Positions 1 to 11,799 are shown, numbered from the stretch's first letter. The stretch: 64,000 bases of DNA from Psychrobacter glacincola (GCA_001411745.2 LIQB01000007.1:1-64000), one strand, 5' to 3'. The notes: a model not told the origin generated them from the sequence alone. A program made the numbers and translations.

Positions 1-57
1 ATTCGTGAAGGCGGCCGTACTGTAGGCGCTGGTGTTGTTGCTAACGTATTGAACTAA
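1..57 (+). CDS. tuf: Elongation factor Tu, C-terminal end (partial)
   Basis: The first 18 codons read IREGGRTVGAGVVANVLN and then stop at TAA. This is the very conserved C-terminus of elongation factor Tu, the GTPase that brings aminoacyl-tRNA to the ribosome. The rest of the gene lies to the left of the window. A strong terminator follows about 40 bases after the stop, so the tuf transcript ends here and is separate from rimI. Confidence 0.95.
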   Translation: MREGGRTVGAGVVANVLN

Positions 58-94
58 TCTATCAGTCTCAGCAATGAGCTTGTAAGTTAGTCAT

Positions 95-129
95 AAAAAA
101 GCCATCCTTGTTTAAGGGTGGCTTTTTTT
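95..129 (+). terminator. Rho-independent terminator after tuf
   Basis: A hairpin with arms GCCATCCTT and AAGGGTGGC (one G-T pair) is flanked by A6 on the left and a run of seven T on the right. It sits just downstream of the tuf stop codon. Confidence 0.9.
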
Positions 130-225
130 ATTGAGATTAATAAGTTGATTGAATCATATAAGCTAATAACGCCCTAACATTTGCGATAAGATAAAAGCTA
201 TTGAGTAATAAGGATAAAAGGAAAA

Positions 226-714
226 GTGGTGTTTATTATAGAAAGTATAAACAATCTGCCAATTAACCCATCAAAGCGTGAGCAAGTCCTGCAAGCCGTT
301 GCAAAGATTGAAGATGTTGTCCAGTCAGAAGATGCTTGGCGTTATCAGACAATAATAGAATTACTGGCACAGGATAGTAATGATTTATTGGTCGTTTATG
401 ACAATAATAAAGTCGTTGGCTACTGCCTATATCAAGTGGTTTTTGAGCAAGCTGAAATCCTGCGCATTGGTACGCATCCTGACTATCAGCGTCAAGGTAT
501 CGCGTCGCAAGTTTTTACAAAATTGAATATAGAACTACTGAGTAAACAGGTAGAGAGTTTACTGTTGGAAGTAAGAGCAGATAATGTTGCAGCAATTGCT
601 TTATATGAGCAGCAAGAATTTGCTCTAATTCATAAGCGTAAAGGGTATTACCAAACTCCCCATCAACCAGCTATTGATGCCCTGATTATGCAGCGTCTTT
701 ACGTCCGAAAATAA
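226..714 (+). CDS. rimI: Ribosomal protein S18 alanine N-acetyltransferase (RimI-like GNAT)
   Basis: This is a GNAT-fold acetyltransferase of 162 residues; RimI acetylates the N-terminal alanine of ribosomal protein S18. The acetyl-CoA binding motif A is visible as RIGTHPDYQRQGIAS at about residues 80-95, followed by the usual NVAAIALYEQQEF region and a KGYY segment near the end. Two GTG codons (226 and 229) are possible starts, preceded by AAAAGGAAAA as ribosome binding site. It is slightly longer than the roughly 150 residues usual for RimI because of an N-terminal extension. GNAT substrates are hard to tell by eye, so another N-acetyltransferase function is possible. Confidence 0.78.
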   Translation: MVFIIESINNLPINPSKREQVLQAVAKIEDVVQSEDAWRYQTIIELLAQDSNDLLVVYDNNKVVGYCLYQVVFEQAEILRIGTHPDYQRQGIASQVFTKLNIELLSKQVESLLLEVRADNVAAIALYEQQEFALIHKRKGYYQTPHQPAIDALIMQRLYVRK

Positions 715-777
715 TGAATGGCATCGAATGGAACCAAATAAACCCACAAAATAGTAGATAGGTCGGCATTTTTATCA

Positions 778-1212
778 TTATTGAGTGGGTATTTTCTTTT
801 TACAGATTTCAATATTGAGTTTATAGTCATTATCTACTTTCATACGCTCAAGAACGTCGATGCGTTCGCTTAATAGCTCTACCATGAGGCTGATATTGGC
901 TTGCTGTTTTTGTATTTGCGCCAATTTTTGCTGAGTAAGCATCAGTTGTAAATCAACATCCAATTGACCATCGTAATAATCATTCAAGCTGTCTCTGATT
1001 TCAGTGAGTGTAAAGCCAATCGCTTGCGCACTTTTGATTAGCTCAATACGTTCGATACATTCTGGATGAAACTCGGTATATAAACGCGAGCCTGCCTGAC
1101 GCTTACGAGATTTTAGCAAGCCCAGTTGATCATAATGACGAACGGTGTCTTTGGTTGTTTGAGCTTTTGTTGCCAGTGTTCCAATCAGTAAGAACGATGT
1201 GTCGGGTGCCAT
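778..1212 (-). CDS. MerR-family transcriptional regulator
   Basis: A 144-residue regulator with an N-terminal MerR winged helix-turn-helix (residues 8-77: TKDTVRHYDQLGLL, then SRLYTEF and RIELIKSAQAIGFTLTEI), followed by a coiled-coil dimerisation helix at about 85-125. MerR proteins bind between over-spaced promoter elements and activate on ligand binding. There is no obvious metal-binding cysteine pair; the only C-terminal Cys is near residue 137. The inducer cannot be named. GAGG lies a few bases before the ATG. It stands alone, downstream of aat on the same strand with a 96-base gap. Confidence 0.85.
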   Translation of the reverse strand: MAPDTSFLLIGTLATKAQTTKDTVRHYDQLGLLKSRKRQAGSRLYTEFHPECIERIELIKSAQAIGFTLTEIRDSLNDYYDGQLDVDLQLMLTQQKLAQIQKQQANISLMVELLSERIDVLERMKVDNDYKLNIEICKKKIPTQ

Positions 1213-1308
1213 GATAACCTCGTCGGTAGGTAGCAGTTGATAAGGTACGAGTTAATAAAGTAGCGATGAATAAACAGACATAAGCCATCAATCACTTCGT
1301 CATCGTAT

Positions 1309-2118
1309 TTATTTTAAAATAAGCTGCCAAGGTTCTATGGTATCAAGTAACGATACGGCGAGTGGTTTATGAGAGTTATTTTGCCATTTGACAGTGCTAT
1401 TAGCCGTTAACAGATCCAATTGAGTCAAAAAGTCAGCACGCGGTAGCGTGGTTGCACCCAAGCTCATCAAATGCTCATTTGGTAGCTGACAGTCGATCAG
1501 CGCCACATGGCTTTGTTCACATAAGCGCATTAAACCCCAAAATGCGAACTTTGAGGCGTTAGAGGCGATATGAAACATCGATTCGCCAAAGTAAATGCTA
1601 CCTATTTTTAGACCATAAAGCCCGCCAATGAGTTGCCCTTTATCATTCCAAACTTCAATGCTATGTGCAAATCCTTGTGCATGAAGCTCGGTATAAGCCT
1701 CGATCATTTCATCATGAATCCAAGTATGTTCGCCCTCGGGCTGTTCATTATTGAGGGGATCACTGCGCGGTAAACTACAGGCATCAATAACGTCATCAAA
1801 AGCTTGATTCAGGGTTAATTGCCAACGCTCGCGGATGGCTTGCTTACGCATCGACTTGCTTGGCTTATAATTGGTTGGCACCATCACACAGCGCGGTTCA
1901 GGGCACCACCATGCAATTGGTTCATCTTCATTAAACCAAGGAAACAGACCCTGCGCGTAAGCAGAAATCAATGTTTCGGGTGCCAAATCTCCTCCGACAG
2001 CGACGATGCCAATGCCGTCAGGATCAACCATCAAAGGGTCAGGAAAGTCATAACGCCCAAGACTTTTTAAGGTCTCAGGCGTGATCTGCTCATTGTTATA
2101 TTGAGAGAAATTACCCAT
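1309..2118 (-). CDS. aat: Leucyl/phenylalanyl-tRNA--protein transferase
   Basis: Aat adds Leu or Phe from aminoacyl-tRNA to N-terminal Arg/Lys of proteins, marking them for ClpS/ClpAP in the N-end rule pathway. The 269-residue protein has the family hallmarks: GGDLAPETLISAYAQGLFPW, WWCPEPRC, EVW..GQLIGGLYGL and FGESMFH, and a late LIDCQ..N.HL.SLGA segment. Its ATG directly abuts the trxB stop codon (TAAATG with no gap), so it is translated from the trxB message, probably by translational coupling. Length is near the family norm of about 240 with a short N-terminal extension. Confidence 0.95.
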   Translation of the reverse strand: MGNFSQYNNEQITPETLKSLGRYDFPDPLMVDPDGIGIVAVGGDLAPETLISAYAQGLFPWFNEDEPIAWWCPEPRCVMVPTNYKPSKSMRKQAIRERWQLTLNQAFDDVIDACSLPRSDPLNNEQPEGEHTWIHDEMIEAYTELHAQGFAHSIEVWNDKGQLIGGLYGLKIGSIYFGESMFHIASNASKFAFWGLMRLCEQSHVALIDCQLPNEHLMSLGATTLPRADFLTQLDLLTANSTVKWQNNSHKPLAVSLLDTIEPWQLILK

Positions 2119-3730
<1,612 letters not shown>

Positions 3731-6700
3731 GTGATATCAGCACCGCTTATTGAGTATTTAAAAAAGGGAATATTTACCCTCCTTGGGTTAATACTGGCCG
3801 TTTATCTATTTGTCATTTTGATGACATATACCAGTAACGATCCTAGTTGGTCGCACATCAGTAGCGATATGACCACGATTAATAATGTAGGCGGTGAATC
3901 GGGTGCTTGGTTATCTGACTTGCTTTATAGCTTCTTTGGTTTTGGTGCATGGTGGCTGCTGGCGTTTGTGGTTTATGAGTCTATCCTTATTTGGTGGGAC
4001 AACAAGCCAACGTTTTGGCTGATGCGAGTGGTTGCTTATGTGTTTTTATTATTAAGTGCCAGTGCTTTGTTTGCACAATTGGTGGCGTTAGTACAGCAAT
4101 TGACCAATCCAGGAACGCTAGGGCTGGAAAGCGTGGCTGGTGGCATTATTGGGTTTGAATTACAGGCGCGTTTGGCACAGCTTTTATCGCAGTGGGGGAG
4201 TGTGATTTTCTTGACGGCATTCGTCATTATTACCGCGACCTTTGCCTTTAATATTCATTGGCTAGCGATTTATGAGAAGGTTAAGGCGCTATCGTGGCTT
4301 GGCTCAGGGGTGAAGCGTCAGGGTAGAATGCATGATAGCGTGTCAACCACGCCAGAAAATATCAATGCCAAGCAAAATGATGAAAGTATAGCCAACAGTA
4401 ACGCGAAAAAAGACGCAGCCGATCACGAGCAGTTACCACTTGAGTTGCAAGTTGCTGGCAATGCTCAAGCCGTAGACAACAGTGGTCGGTTCAGCAATGT
4501 GTTGTCAGAGTTCTTGGCAACGTCAGGGTTGGCTGAGAGCGTTAAAGCTTCTGTAGTTGCCGCAACACAAGCGGCGATGCCTAATTCAGCTGCTAAATCT
4601 AGTCGTGAGAATAGTGAGCCTGTCCCTGTCTCAGTAGAGACACCTAGCAGTACTGTTCAAAATCTAGCAACTCATACGAATACATCGACGCCGTTAAGTC
4701 CTGCCATGACTGCTATCCGTAAAGTCGAGCCAAGCTTTGCTTGGAATGACGCCAATACTGTCGATGACTTATTAGCCAGCGAACAAATGGCTTATCACGC
4801 TAATGATATGAACACTTCTGATTCAGCCACTACTACTTCTGTATATGCTGATAGCAATACTGAGTCGTTAGAGACAGCGGTGCTAGACTCTACAGCGATA
4901 TCAGCCGTAGAGATGTCCGAAGCTCAACCAACAGAGAACTTGCCGTCAACAGCTCAGCCATCAATAAATGAGCTAGTATACGGTGAGACGGCTGACAAAA
5001 CGGATAATGAGCTTGAATCGTTTGAGTTAGAGGATAAAGTGGAGGCCGTTGATATACTGGCCGATGCATGGTTGGCAGAGCATGCGGATGTCTTAACATC
5101 TACAGCTATGCAGCCTGTAGAAACAGGGCAACCTACAGGAACAGTGCAAGCAGCCAATATGACTGAGCTGCCCAGACAAGCAGCAGTCACCGCGCCTGCG
5201 ACAGACTCATCTAATAGCGAAATGGACGACTTTACTGATGAATGGTTTGATGAAGAGCCTGAACTGTCAGAGGATTCTGAGCCTTCTTCTGTATCTAATG
5301 AAGCGAGTGTCGCCAAAGCAGTAGACGTGGTTGAACCAGTTGCGTCAGTCGCTGATATGACGCCGACCAATACGCCACCGTCTAATCCTAAACTGCCGCC
5401 TACGGTAGAAACCCGCGTCACAGCATCAGCTATTGAACCAATGGTTGCGCCTAAACCAACGGTAAGTTTTGCGGTACCTGAGGGCGATAGTAGCAATCAT
5501 ATCACTGACATGATGCCAGAGGATGATAGCGCTGAGGATGTGAATGCGCCCGTTATGCCAGATATTAGTGATGATGCCGCCTTCAGTCAAAAATCACGCT
5601 CGATGCAAACGGCTGCCTATCGCAGTAGCCTAACGCCTATTCCAGAGATTTCTATTTTGGATAAGCCAGACCCTGATCGTAAGCCCAGTTATACCGTCGC
5701 CGAGCTTGAGCAATTATCAGAGTTACTAGAGATTAAATTACAAGAATTTAATGTAAAAGCAAATGTGGTCAACGCCATTCCGGGTCCTGTTGTTACCCGC
5801 TTTGAAGTGGAGCTTGCTGCTGGTGTAAAAGCCAGTAAGGTTACCGGTATTTCACGTGATTTGGCGCGCTCGCTATCGATGGCGTCTTTGCGTGTGGTTG
5901 AAGTCATCCCGGGTAAGCCGTATATCGGTATCGAAGTACCGAATAAGCAGCGCGAAATGGTACGTTTGATTGAGCTACTGAATACCGAAAAATTCCAAGA
6001 TCCCAAGGCTCAAATCAGCATGGCGATGGGTAAGGACATCGGTGGTAATGCCATCATTACTGACCTTGCGCGCGCGCCGCATATGTTGGTTGCTGGTACT
6101 ACAGGTTCGGGTAAATCGGTATTGGTCAACTCGATGTTACTATCGATGCTACTCAAATATACGCCAAATGAGCTGCGTCTCATCTTGATTGATCCAAAGC
6201 AGCTCGAGCTTGCCAACTATAATGATATTCCGCATCTGTTAACACCAGTCGTCACCGATATGACTGAAGCGGCCAGTGCTTTGTCATGGTGCGTGGCAGA
6301 GATGGAACGTCGCTATCAACTGATGAGTTTACTCAAAGTGCGTAAGCTTAATGAGTTTAATAAAAAGGTCATTGCTGCTGAAAAATCGGGCAATCCGATG
6401 CTTGATCCTTTGTGGCGACCTAATGACAGCGTGAGTATCAGCCAAGCACCGAAGCTAAAAACTTTGCCGATGATTGTCATTGTCGCGGATGAGTTTGCCG
6501 ATATGATTATGCAGGTTGGTAAACAAGCCGAAGAGCTTATCACCCGCTTGGCACAAAAATCACGCGCAGCAGGGATTCATTTAATGCTTGCTACCCAGCG
6601 TCCGTCGGTCGATGTCATTACTGGTCTGATTAAAGCCAATATTCCCGTGCGGGCGGCACTACGAGTGAACTCAAAAGTAGATTCGCGGACGATTCTGGAC

Positions 6701-7111
6701 AGTGGCGGTGCCGAAGACATGCTGGGTAATGGTGACATGCTATTTTTAGGGCCTGGGCAAATTGAGCCAGACCGTGTGCATGGTGCGTATGTCAGCGATG
6801 AAGAGGTCAACCGTGTTTGTGATGCGTGGCGTGAACGCGGTGCGCCTGACTATATTGATAATATGGCAGGTAACTTTGAACTGTCTAGTCCTAGTGGCGG
6901 TGGTAGTACGGCGAATGCCTCTGGTGAGGATGACGACCTTTATAACGATGCTGTGGCCTTTATTATGGAGACGCGAAAAGTTTCTGCTTCTAGTATCCAG
7001 CGTAAATTTAGTATCGGCTATAACCGTGCCGCACGTATCGTAGATTCTATGGAGGACGCGGGGTTGGTCAGCTCAATGGGCAAAAGCGGTAAGCGTGAGC
7101 TATTAATGTAG
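3731..7111 (+). CDS. ftsK: DNA translocase FtsK
   Basis: A septum-anchored ATPase that pumps chromosomal DNA during division and activates XerCD at dif. The 1126-residue protein has four N-terminal membrane segments (about 15-190), a very long acidic Ser/Thr/Pro-rich linker (about 200-640), then the motor. Walker A GTTGSGKS is near 788 and Walker B VIVADEFAD near 917. The C-terminal gamma winged helix (about 1055-1126: DLYNDAVAFIMETRKVSASSIQRKFSIGYNRAARI) reads KOPS sites. The start is GTG at 3731. It is monocistronic, ending at a strong terminator. Confidence 0.97.
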   Translation: MISAPLIEYLKKGIFTLLGLILAVYLFVILMTYTSNDPSWSHISSDMTTINNVGGESGAWLSDLLYSFFGFGAWWLLAFVVYESILIWWDNKPTFWLMRVVAYVFLLLSASALFAQLVALVQQLTNPGTLGLESVAGGIIGFELQARLAQLLSQWGSVIFLTAFVIITATFAFNIHWLAIYEKVKALSWLGSGVKRQGRMHDSVSTTPENINAKQNDESIANSNAKKDAADHEQLPLELQVAGNAQAVDNSGRFSNVLSEFLATSGLAESVKASVVAATQAAMPNSAAKSSRENSEPVPVSVETPSSTVQNLATHTNTSTPLSPAMTAIRKVEPSFAWNDANTVDDLLASEQMAYHANDMNTSDSATTTSVYADSNTESLETAVLDSTAISAVEMSEAQPTENLPSTAQPSINELVYGETADKTDNELESFELEDKVEAVDILADAWLAEHADVLTSTAMQPVETGQPTGTVQAANMTELPRQAAVTAPATDSSNSEMDDFTDEWFDEEPELSEDSEPSSVSNEASVAKAVDVVEPVASVADMTPTNTPPSNPKLPPTVETRVTASAIEPMVAPKPTVSFAVPEGDSSNHITDMMPEDDSAEDVNAPVMPDISDDAAFSQKSRSMQTAAYRSSLTPIPEISILDKPDPDRKPSYTVAELEQLSELLEIKLQEFNVKANVVNAIPGPVVTRFEVELAAGVKASKVTGISRDLARSLSMASLRVVEVIPGKPYIGIEVPNKQREMVRLIELLNTEKFQDPKAQISMAMGKDIGGNAIITDLARAPHMLVAGTTGSGKSVLVNSMLLSMLLKYTPNELRLILIDPKQLELANYNDIPHLLTPVVTDMTEAASALSWCVAEMERRYQLMSLLKVRKLNEFNKKVIAAEKSGNPMLDPLWRPNDSVSISQAPKLKTLPMIVIVADEFADMIMQVGKQAEELITRLAQKSRAAGIHLMLATQRPSVDVITGLIKANIPVRAALRVNSKVDSRTILDSGGAEDMLGNGDMLFLGPGQIEPDRVHGAYVSDEEVNRVCDAWRERGAPDYIDNMAGNFELSSPSGGGSTANASGEDDDLYNDAVAFIMETRKVSASSIQRKFSIGYNRAARIVDSMEDAGLVSSMGKSGKRELLM

Positions 7112-7133
7112 CGTTTAGATTATATTAGACAAT

Positions 7134-7169
7134 AAAAAAGACGAGTCACGAAAGTGGCTCGTCTTTTTT
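7134..7169 (+). terminator. Rho-independent terminator after ftsK
   Basis: A nearly perfect hairpin with arms GACGAGTCAC and GTGGCTCGTC, a GAAA-type loop, A6 before and T6 after. It lies 22 bases after the ftsK stop and could act on both strands, though no minus-strand gene ends here. Confidence 0.9.
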
Positions 7170-7327
7170 ATTGAAAAAATATGATAACGCTCATGTCTGA
7201 ATGACCAATCAGTTTTTTTATCAATTATCAGCACTCGTTTTTTATACTAAACTGACCTTTGTTGATAGCATCAATATCACTCAATTTTTAGAAGTCTTAG
7301 GTTCATTACTCAGCAAGGAGGCAGGTT

Positions 7328-8821
7328 ATGTTTAAAGAATATACCCAATATGATGCCATAGCATTGGCGGCATTGGTCAATGCAGGTGAAGTCAGCGCTA
7401 AAGAGTTGTTAGATGCTGCCGTCTATCAAGCCAATACACTCAATCCCAAATTAAACGCCATCATCCATCGTTTTGATGACCGTGCTTATCATGCTGCACA
7501 GGCGGGATTACCCTCAGGTATATTTAATGGTGTGCCTTATCTGCTCAAAGATTTGTCATTTGGCTTTGCCGATGAGCCAATCACGATGGGCAGTCGTAGT
7601 GTTAATATCATCTCTGAGAGCGACAGTGAAATCGTCAAGCGGATGAAAGCCACAGGTGTGAATACCTTTGGCAAAACCAATACGCCAGAATTTGGTTTAA
7701 TCATTACCACCGAACCAAAAGCCCATGGTGCGACTCATAACCCTTTCAAAAAAGGTTACAGCTCTGGCGGCTCATCGGGCGGTAGTGCCGCGTCAGTAGC
7801 GAGCGGTATCGTACCGATGGCGGGCGCGGGTGATGGTGGTGGCTCGATACGCTTCCCTGCTGCTTGGTGCGGAGCGTTTGGACTCAAACCCAGCCGTGGT
7901 CGTAACCCGATAGGCCCTAAATTCGGGGAAGGCTGGGAAGGTGCAGTCGCAGATCACGTGATTACCCGCAGCGTACGTGACAGTGCCGCGATGCTCGACG
8001 CTACAAATGGCGCAGAGATTGGTGCGCCTTATGTCATCGCGCCACCTGATGGCACATTTTTGCAAGCAGCGATGCGCGCACCAAGGCAATTAACCATTGC
8101 CTTACATCAACAGCCATTGATTGCCAATACTGTGGTGGATAAAGAAGTGTTAGCCGTATTAGAGCAAACGGCTAAGCAGCTAGAAGCCATGGGTCATCGG
8201 GTCATACCCGCTGAGCCGAATATCAATATCGAGCAGTTTTGGCATGACTTTATGGTGGTGGTCTGCACCCATACCGCTTTTACCATTGATAATATCGAGC
8301 GTGACTTTGGGGCAGAACATATCAAAAACCTAGAGCCGCAAACCTATAATATGGCATTGCTGGGTCGCTCGTTATCAGCCGTTGATTTGGCGCATGCTAA
8401 GCATGGTTGGCATCACAGTCAGTATCAAACTGGTTTGCTACTTGAAACCTATGATATGATTTTATGTCCGACCGTGCCGACACCTGCAGTTAAGCATGGT
8501 GTATTGCCACCAAGTGTTATGGATGAAATGCTCATGCGTAGCGCAGGAGTGCTCAATAAGGGCATCGATATGGGTAAGTATGCCTTTAGCTCAGGTATGA
8601 TCGAAAAGCTTAGTCAGCCTGTGCTGAGCAAAATGGCCTTTACACTACTGGGTAATATCACAGGATTGCCAGCGATGTCATTACCGGTAGGAATGAGTAA
8701 AAAAGGTTTGCCAATTGGGATGCAGCTGATTGGGCGTATGAATGATGAAGCGACATTATTCAGTGTGGCAGGGGAGCTGGAGCGAGCAGGGTTGTTTACC
8801 AAGGCAGCCTTTGAGAAGTAG
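7328..8821 (+). CDS. Amidase-signature family hydrolase
   Basis: A 497-residue amidase-signature enzyme that hydrolyses a C-N amide bond. The Ser-cisSer-Lys triad can be placed: Lys74 in VPYLLKDLS, cis-Ser149 in the [10 protein letters not shown] loop, and nucleophile Ser173 in [15 protein letters not shown]. The spacings (75 and 24) match those of characterised family members. The C-terminal [11 protein letters not shown] is also typical. AAGGAGG precedes the ATG. The substrate cannot be read from sequence. GatA is unlikely because there is no gatB/gatC nearby, and an aliphatic or cyclic amide hydrolase is more plausible. It stands as a single gene. Confidence 0.88.
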   Translation: MFKEYTQYDAIALAALVNAGEVSAKELLDAAVYQANTLNPKLNAIIHRFDDRAYHAAQAGLPSGIFNGVPYLLKDLSFGFADEPITMGSRSVNIISESDSEIVKRMKATGVNTFGKTNTPEFGLIITTEPKAHGATHNPFKKGYSSGGSSGGSAASVASGIVPMAGAGDGGGSIRFPAAWCGAFGLKPSRGRNPIGPKFGEGWEGAVADHVITRSVRDSAAMLDATNGAEIGAPYVIAPPDGTFLQAAMRAPRQLTIALHQQPLIANTVVDKEVLAVLEQTAKQLEAMGHRVIPAEPNINIEQFWHDFMVVVCTHTAFTIDNIERDFGAEHIKNLEPQTYNMALLGRSLSAVDLAHAKHGWHHSQYQTGLLLETYDMILCPTVPTPAVKHGVLPPSVMDEMLMRSAGVLNKGIDMGKYAFSSGMIEKLSQPVLSKMAFTLLGNITGLPAMSLPVGMSKKGLPIGMQLIGRMNDEATLFSVAGELERAGLFTKAAFEK

Positions 8822-8958
8822 GTTTGTATTCTATCGATTAAGTAATGATTACTTACGCTATTGCCAACATTTTGAATGGCAAATAAAGCGCGTGCAATGG
8901 TTACTTTAGTAGGTCTCTCATATGTCAATCTACTCAGATTTTTTGAAATCGATATTAC

Positions 8959-9852
8959 TTAATCAAATCGATAAATATCCATGCCCAAGCTATGATGCGC
9001 CATGCTTTGATGGACAACTGAGACACGCTGACCTGTACCTAAGGCAAAAAACAATGGCAACAGATGCTCGTCACTCGGATGAATATCTTTATAGTCAGGA
9101 TATTGCTGCCAATCTAAAGCACTAGGAATGTCTGTTTTGAGCTGTTGTAGCAGCCATTGCTTAAATGCTTTAGCCGTTTGGTCAACACTATCTGCTTGCC
9201 AGCGTAATGCTTGCAGATTATGGGTAATGTTACCTGAACCAATGATCAGTATTTGCTCTTCACGTAGGCGCGCTAGCTGCGCACCCAATTGATAACAGGC
9301 GATACTGTCATAATGCTGCGGTAGAGAAACCTGTACGATAGGTATCTCAGCCTCTGGATATAAGTGCCTGAGCGGTGCCCACACCCCATGATCGCAAGCC
9401 CGCACCGGATTAACACTACAAGTAATACCGCGTGCAGTGAGCTGCTGGGCAAGGGATTCAGCAAGTGCTGGCTGACCAGTTGCAGGGTATTGAAGCTCAT
9501 ATAGCTCAGGTGGAAAACCTGAAAAATCGTGCCAAGTCTTAGGTTGCGGATTACTGCTCATTTCGAGTTTGGCGGATTGCCAATGCGCTGACATAATCAG
9601 GATGGCACGTGGCTTTGGTAAGTTTTGCCCAATACGTGCCAGTGCACTGGTCGTGGCTGATTGCTCAATGGCAAGCGTGGGTGCGCCATGCGAGATAAAC
9701 AATGCTGGTAGCTTAGCTACATTTGACCCTAAAGCAGATACATCTGTCCAAACGCCAGTCGCTGTAATAGGCGTTGGCGAATGAGAGTACGAGTCATCAA
9801 GCTGATGAATTGAATGAGGTGTGTTAGGTGTCGCATGTTTTGGATATTTCAT
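8959..9852 (-). CDS. ygiD: DODA-type extradiol dioxygenase, YgiD-like
   Basis: A cytoplasmic metal-dependent ring-opening dioxygenase related to plant DOPA 4,5-dioxygenase and E. coli YgiD. The 297-residue protein shows LPALFISHGAPTLAIE, the PRAILIMSAHW motif, CDHGVWAPLRHLYP, and the IIGSGNITHNL segment; the His residues of these motifs are the metal ligands in the family. The N-terminal ~48 residues precede the conserved core and are unlike it, so the true start could be further in. The physiological substrate is unknown. Not in an evident operon. Confidence 0.85.
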   Translation of the reverse strand: MKYPKHATPNTPHSIHQLDDSYSHSPTPITATGVWTDVSALGSNVAKLPALFISHGAPTLAIEQSATTSALARIGQNLPKPRAILIMSAHWQSAKLEMSSNPQPKTWHDFSGFPPELYELQYPATGQPALAESLAQQLTARGITCSVNPVRACDHGVWAPLRHLYPEAEIPIVQVSLPQHYDSIACYQLGAQLARLREEQILIIGSGNITHNLQALRWQADSVDQTAKAFKQWLLQQLKTDIPSALDWQQYPDYKDIHPSDEHLLPLFFALGTGQRVSVVHQSMAHHSLGMDIYRFD

Positions 9853-9967
9853 GTAGCGTTTATTAGGGCGCTCAGTGGTTTTTCAATCCTTTTTATCATT
9901 GATGTTGTTGCCCATAAACTATCAGCACAAAATATTAGCACAGAGTACGGCAGTGTTTAATGACTGC

Positions 9968-10456
9968 TTAATTACCACGATGATAAGGATGATTGTTGTT
10001 GATACTCATCGCGCGATACAATTGTTCCATTAGCACAACACGTACCAGCGGATGCGGTAATGTCAGCGCTGATAGTGACAATTTTACATCAGCTTTGGCT
10101 AATACTTCTGGCGATACGCCGTCTGCACCACCGATCACCAGTGCAATATCATCGCCTTGCTGCATGCCATCAGCTAATTTATCAGCCAGCCCTTCTGTGG
10201 AAATCATTTTACCTTTGACATCCAATACCCATAGTTGCTCACGCCCTGAGGCATTATGAGCGGCTAGTATTGACTGTCCTTCTTGCTCACGGTATTGTGC
10301 CAAATTGGCATCAGACGGGTTTTTTGCACGCTTTGCGGCAGCAATTTCCACGATTTCTGTACTGAGCATAGGTTGGATACGCTTAAAATACTCATCGAAC
10401 CCCGTCTGTACCCATTTAGGCATTTTATTACCGACGGTTAAAATCCTTACTTTCAT
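9968..10456 (-). CDS. rlmH: 23S rRNA pseudouridine1915 N3-methyltransferase
   Basis: RlmH is a SPOUT methyltransferase that modifies pseudouridine 1915 in helix 69 of 23S rRNA using S-adenosylmethionine. The conserved features are MKVRILTVGNKMPKWVQTGF, YFKRI, the knot segments LWVLDVKGK and LVIGGADGVSPEV, and the C-terminal LPHPLVRVVLMEQLYRAMSINNNHPYHRG. The start used is the ATG at 10456, because that N-terminus aligns with the E. coli protein. An upstream in-frame ATG at 10483 would add nine residues. About 162 residues, near the usual 155. Confidence 0.95.
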   Translation of the reverse strand: MKVRILTVGNKMPKWVQTGFDEYFKRIQPMLSTEIVEIAAAKRAKNPSDANLAQYREQEGQSILAAHNASGREQLWVLDVKGKMISTEGLADKLADGMQQGDDIALVIGGADGVSPEVLAKADVKLSLSALTLPHPLVRVVLMEQLYRAMSINNNHPYHRGN

Positions 10457-10587
10457 AGCCAGTACCACTTTAATTTTAGTCATTAGTAAAATATAACAAA
10501 AGAATTCTACGCTTAAGTGAATGTAACAAACAACCTTTTTACCCTGTCGTTTTTGATGATTTACTAATCTTGGATAAACAATAGGTC

Positions 10588-11136
10588 TTACATCAAGGGC
10601 TGTATGGTTTGTGAGACAGTATCTTCTGTATTTTGGTCATTATCGCTGGCATCAGTTGAGCTGGGTTTTGGAATGATAGTAATCTTGGCATCAGACTCAA
10701 AAACGATGGCTTCAACATCATCGAAACTATGCACTCCTTCAGAGCGCATCGCACATTCAATCTCTTGACGAGTCAGCCGCTCAGCGCGCATGGCATCTGG
10801 CAAAAACTGCCCTTGATAGAAAACAATACGCGGTTCTGACAAAATAAAACTGCTAAATTGCGGTGAGATAGAAGCGTATTTGGTGACTAAAAACTGCAAT
10901 AGATAAAGTACTAAAATCGATGAAACCCCTTCGACAAAGGGAATGTCTTTGAGCAGAATAGTACTGGCACCAAGTGAACCGATCATCACGGTGACGATCC
11001 AATCAAAATTATTGAGCTGTGAGGTGGAGCGTTTACCTGAGACTTTAGTCACCAGTACGATCAACAAATAAACCATGACAGTCGTCAAAACGATGCGTCC
11101 AAGCTTGTCTATATTGTCAAAAAAAACCATGTCCAT
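10588..11136 (-). CDS. YetF/YcaP-like DUF421 membrane protein
   Basis: A 182-residue inner-membrane protein with three hydrophobic segments (about 14-30, 49-64, 68-86), then a soluble DUF421 domain. The region from SISPQFSSFILSEPRIVFYQGQF through RLTRQEIECAMRSEG and FDDVEAIVFESDAKITIIPK is diagnostic of the YetF family. AGGAG lies about 9 bases before the ATG. The role of the family is poorly known. It appears monocistronic. Confidence 0.85.
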   Translation of the reverse strand: MDMVFFDNIDKLGRIVLTTVMVYLLIVLVTKVSGKRSTSQLNNFDWIVTVMIGSLGASTILLKDIPFVEGVSSILVLYLLQFLVTKYASISPQFSSFILSEPRIVFYQGQFLPDAMRAERLTRQEIECAMRSEGVHSFDDVEAIVFESDAKITIIPKPSSTDASDNDQNTEDTVSQTIQPLM

Positions 11137-11283
11137 GATAAATGCTCCTATTAAAATATAAAACCGTTAATCACCTAAAATCATTCAAAAGGTTACTCAT
11201 TAAAGTTAGCCTAACGGATTTTATGTATTAATAGGGAGAAAAATTTGTAGCACCTTGTAGAGGTTTGGCTGAGACTTCCTCGC

Positions 11284-11799
11284 TCACATAGTTTTGCGTT
11301 TGGGGTCAAGCAGGCGATTGATCGCCCAAAGACTGATGCGAGCACTGACCAGTGTCAGCACCAATATCATCACCAACGATGAGACCAATGGCAGTGGTTG
11401 CTGGACGGCCATCTCCAGTAGAACTTCGCGATTTACCGCATCAAACAACCAAAACCATATGGCTAAGAAGTAAATGACAGTCAGTAGCCAGACCACCGCG
11501 ACGCCGCCAAACATTAAGCGATTGATTTCACCGCTATTCAATGCGCGCTGCTGATGTTTGACAAATTTACGAACCGCGATATAAGCCCCGATAATGATAG
11601 ACAATACCGTTACCAGTTGCGAATTCAACGCAAGCTTGGTTTGAATCATCATAAATATTGCGCTGGCAAGCGTATAGCCTATCGCGAAATATCCTACATA
11701 TTGTGCCAATTTAGGCTGCGCTGACTCATGGTTTTTCGGCAGCGGCTCGCCACCTGAATGAGTCTTGGATTTATTGAGATTGGTTGTCTTGCGTGACAT
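11284..11799 (-). CDS. Hypothetical four-TM membrane protein
   Basis: A 171-residue protein with a basic, hydrophilic N-terminus (SRKTTNLNKSKTHSGG) followed by four predicted membrane segments at about 36-56, 60-75, 92-114 and 131-155. The layout resembles small membrane proteins seen in Acinetobacter and Psychrobacter, such as the ABZJ_00895-type family, but this assignment is uncertain. The ATG at 11799 is chosen because AAAGG lies 8 bases upstream. The longer frame back to 11874 would overlap dacB. It lies 44 bases after dacB on the same strand and is probably co-transcribed. Confidence 0.65.
   Translation of the reverse strand: MSRKTTNLNKSKTHSGGEPLPKNHESAQPKLAQYVGYFAIGYTLASAIFMMIQTKLALNSQLVTVLSIIIGAYIAVRKFVKHQQRALNSGEINRLMFGGVAVVWLLTVIYFLAIWFWLFDAVNREVLLEMAVQQPLPLVSSLVMILVLTLVSARISLWAINRLLDPKRKTM

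Noticed and set aside
4954-5496. 180-codon minus-strand frame inside ftsK
   Set aside because: Antisense shadow of the Ser/Thr/Pro-rich FtsK linker; the Ser/Val/Thr-rich translation is an effect of that composition.
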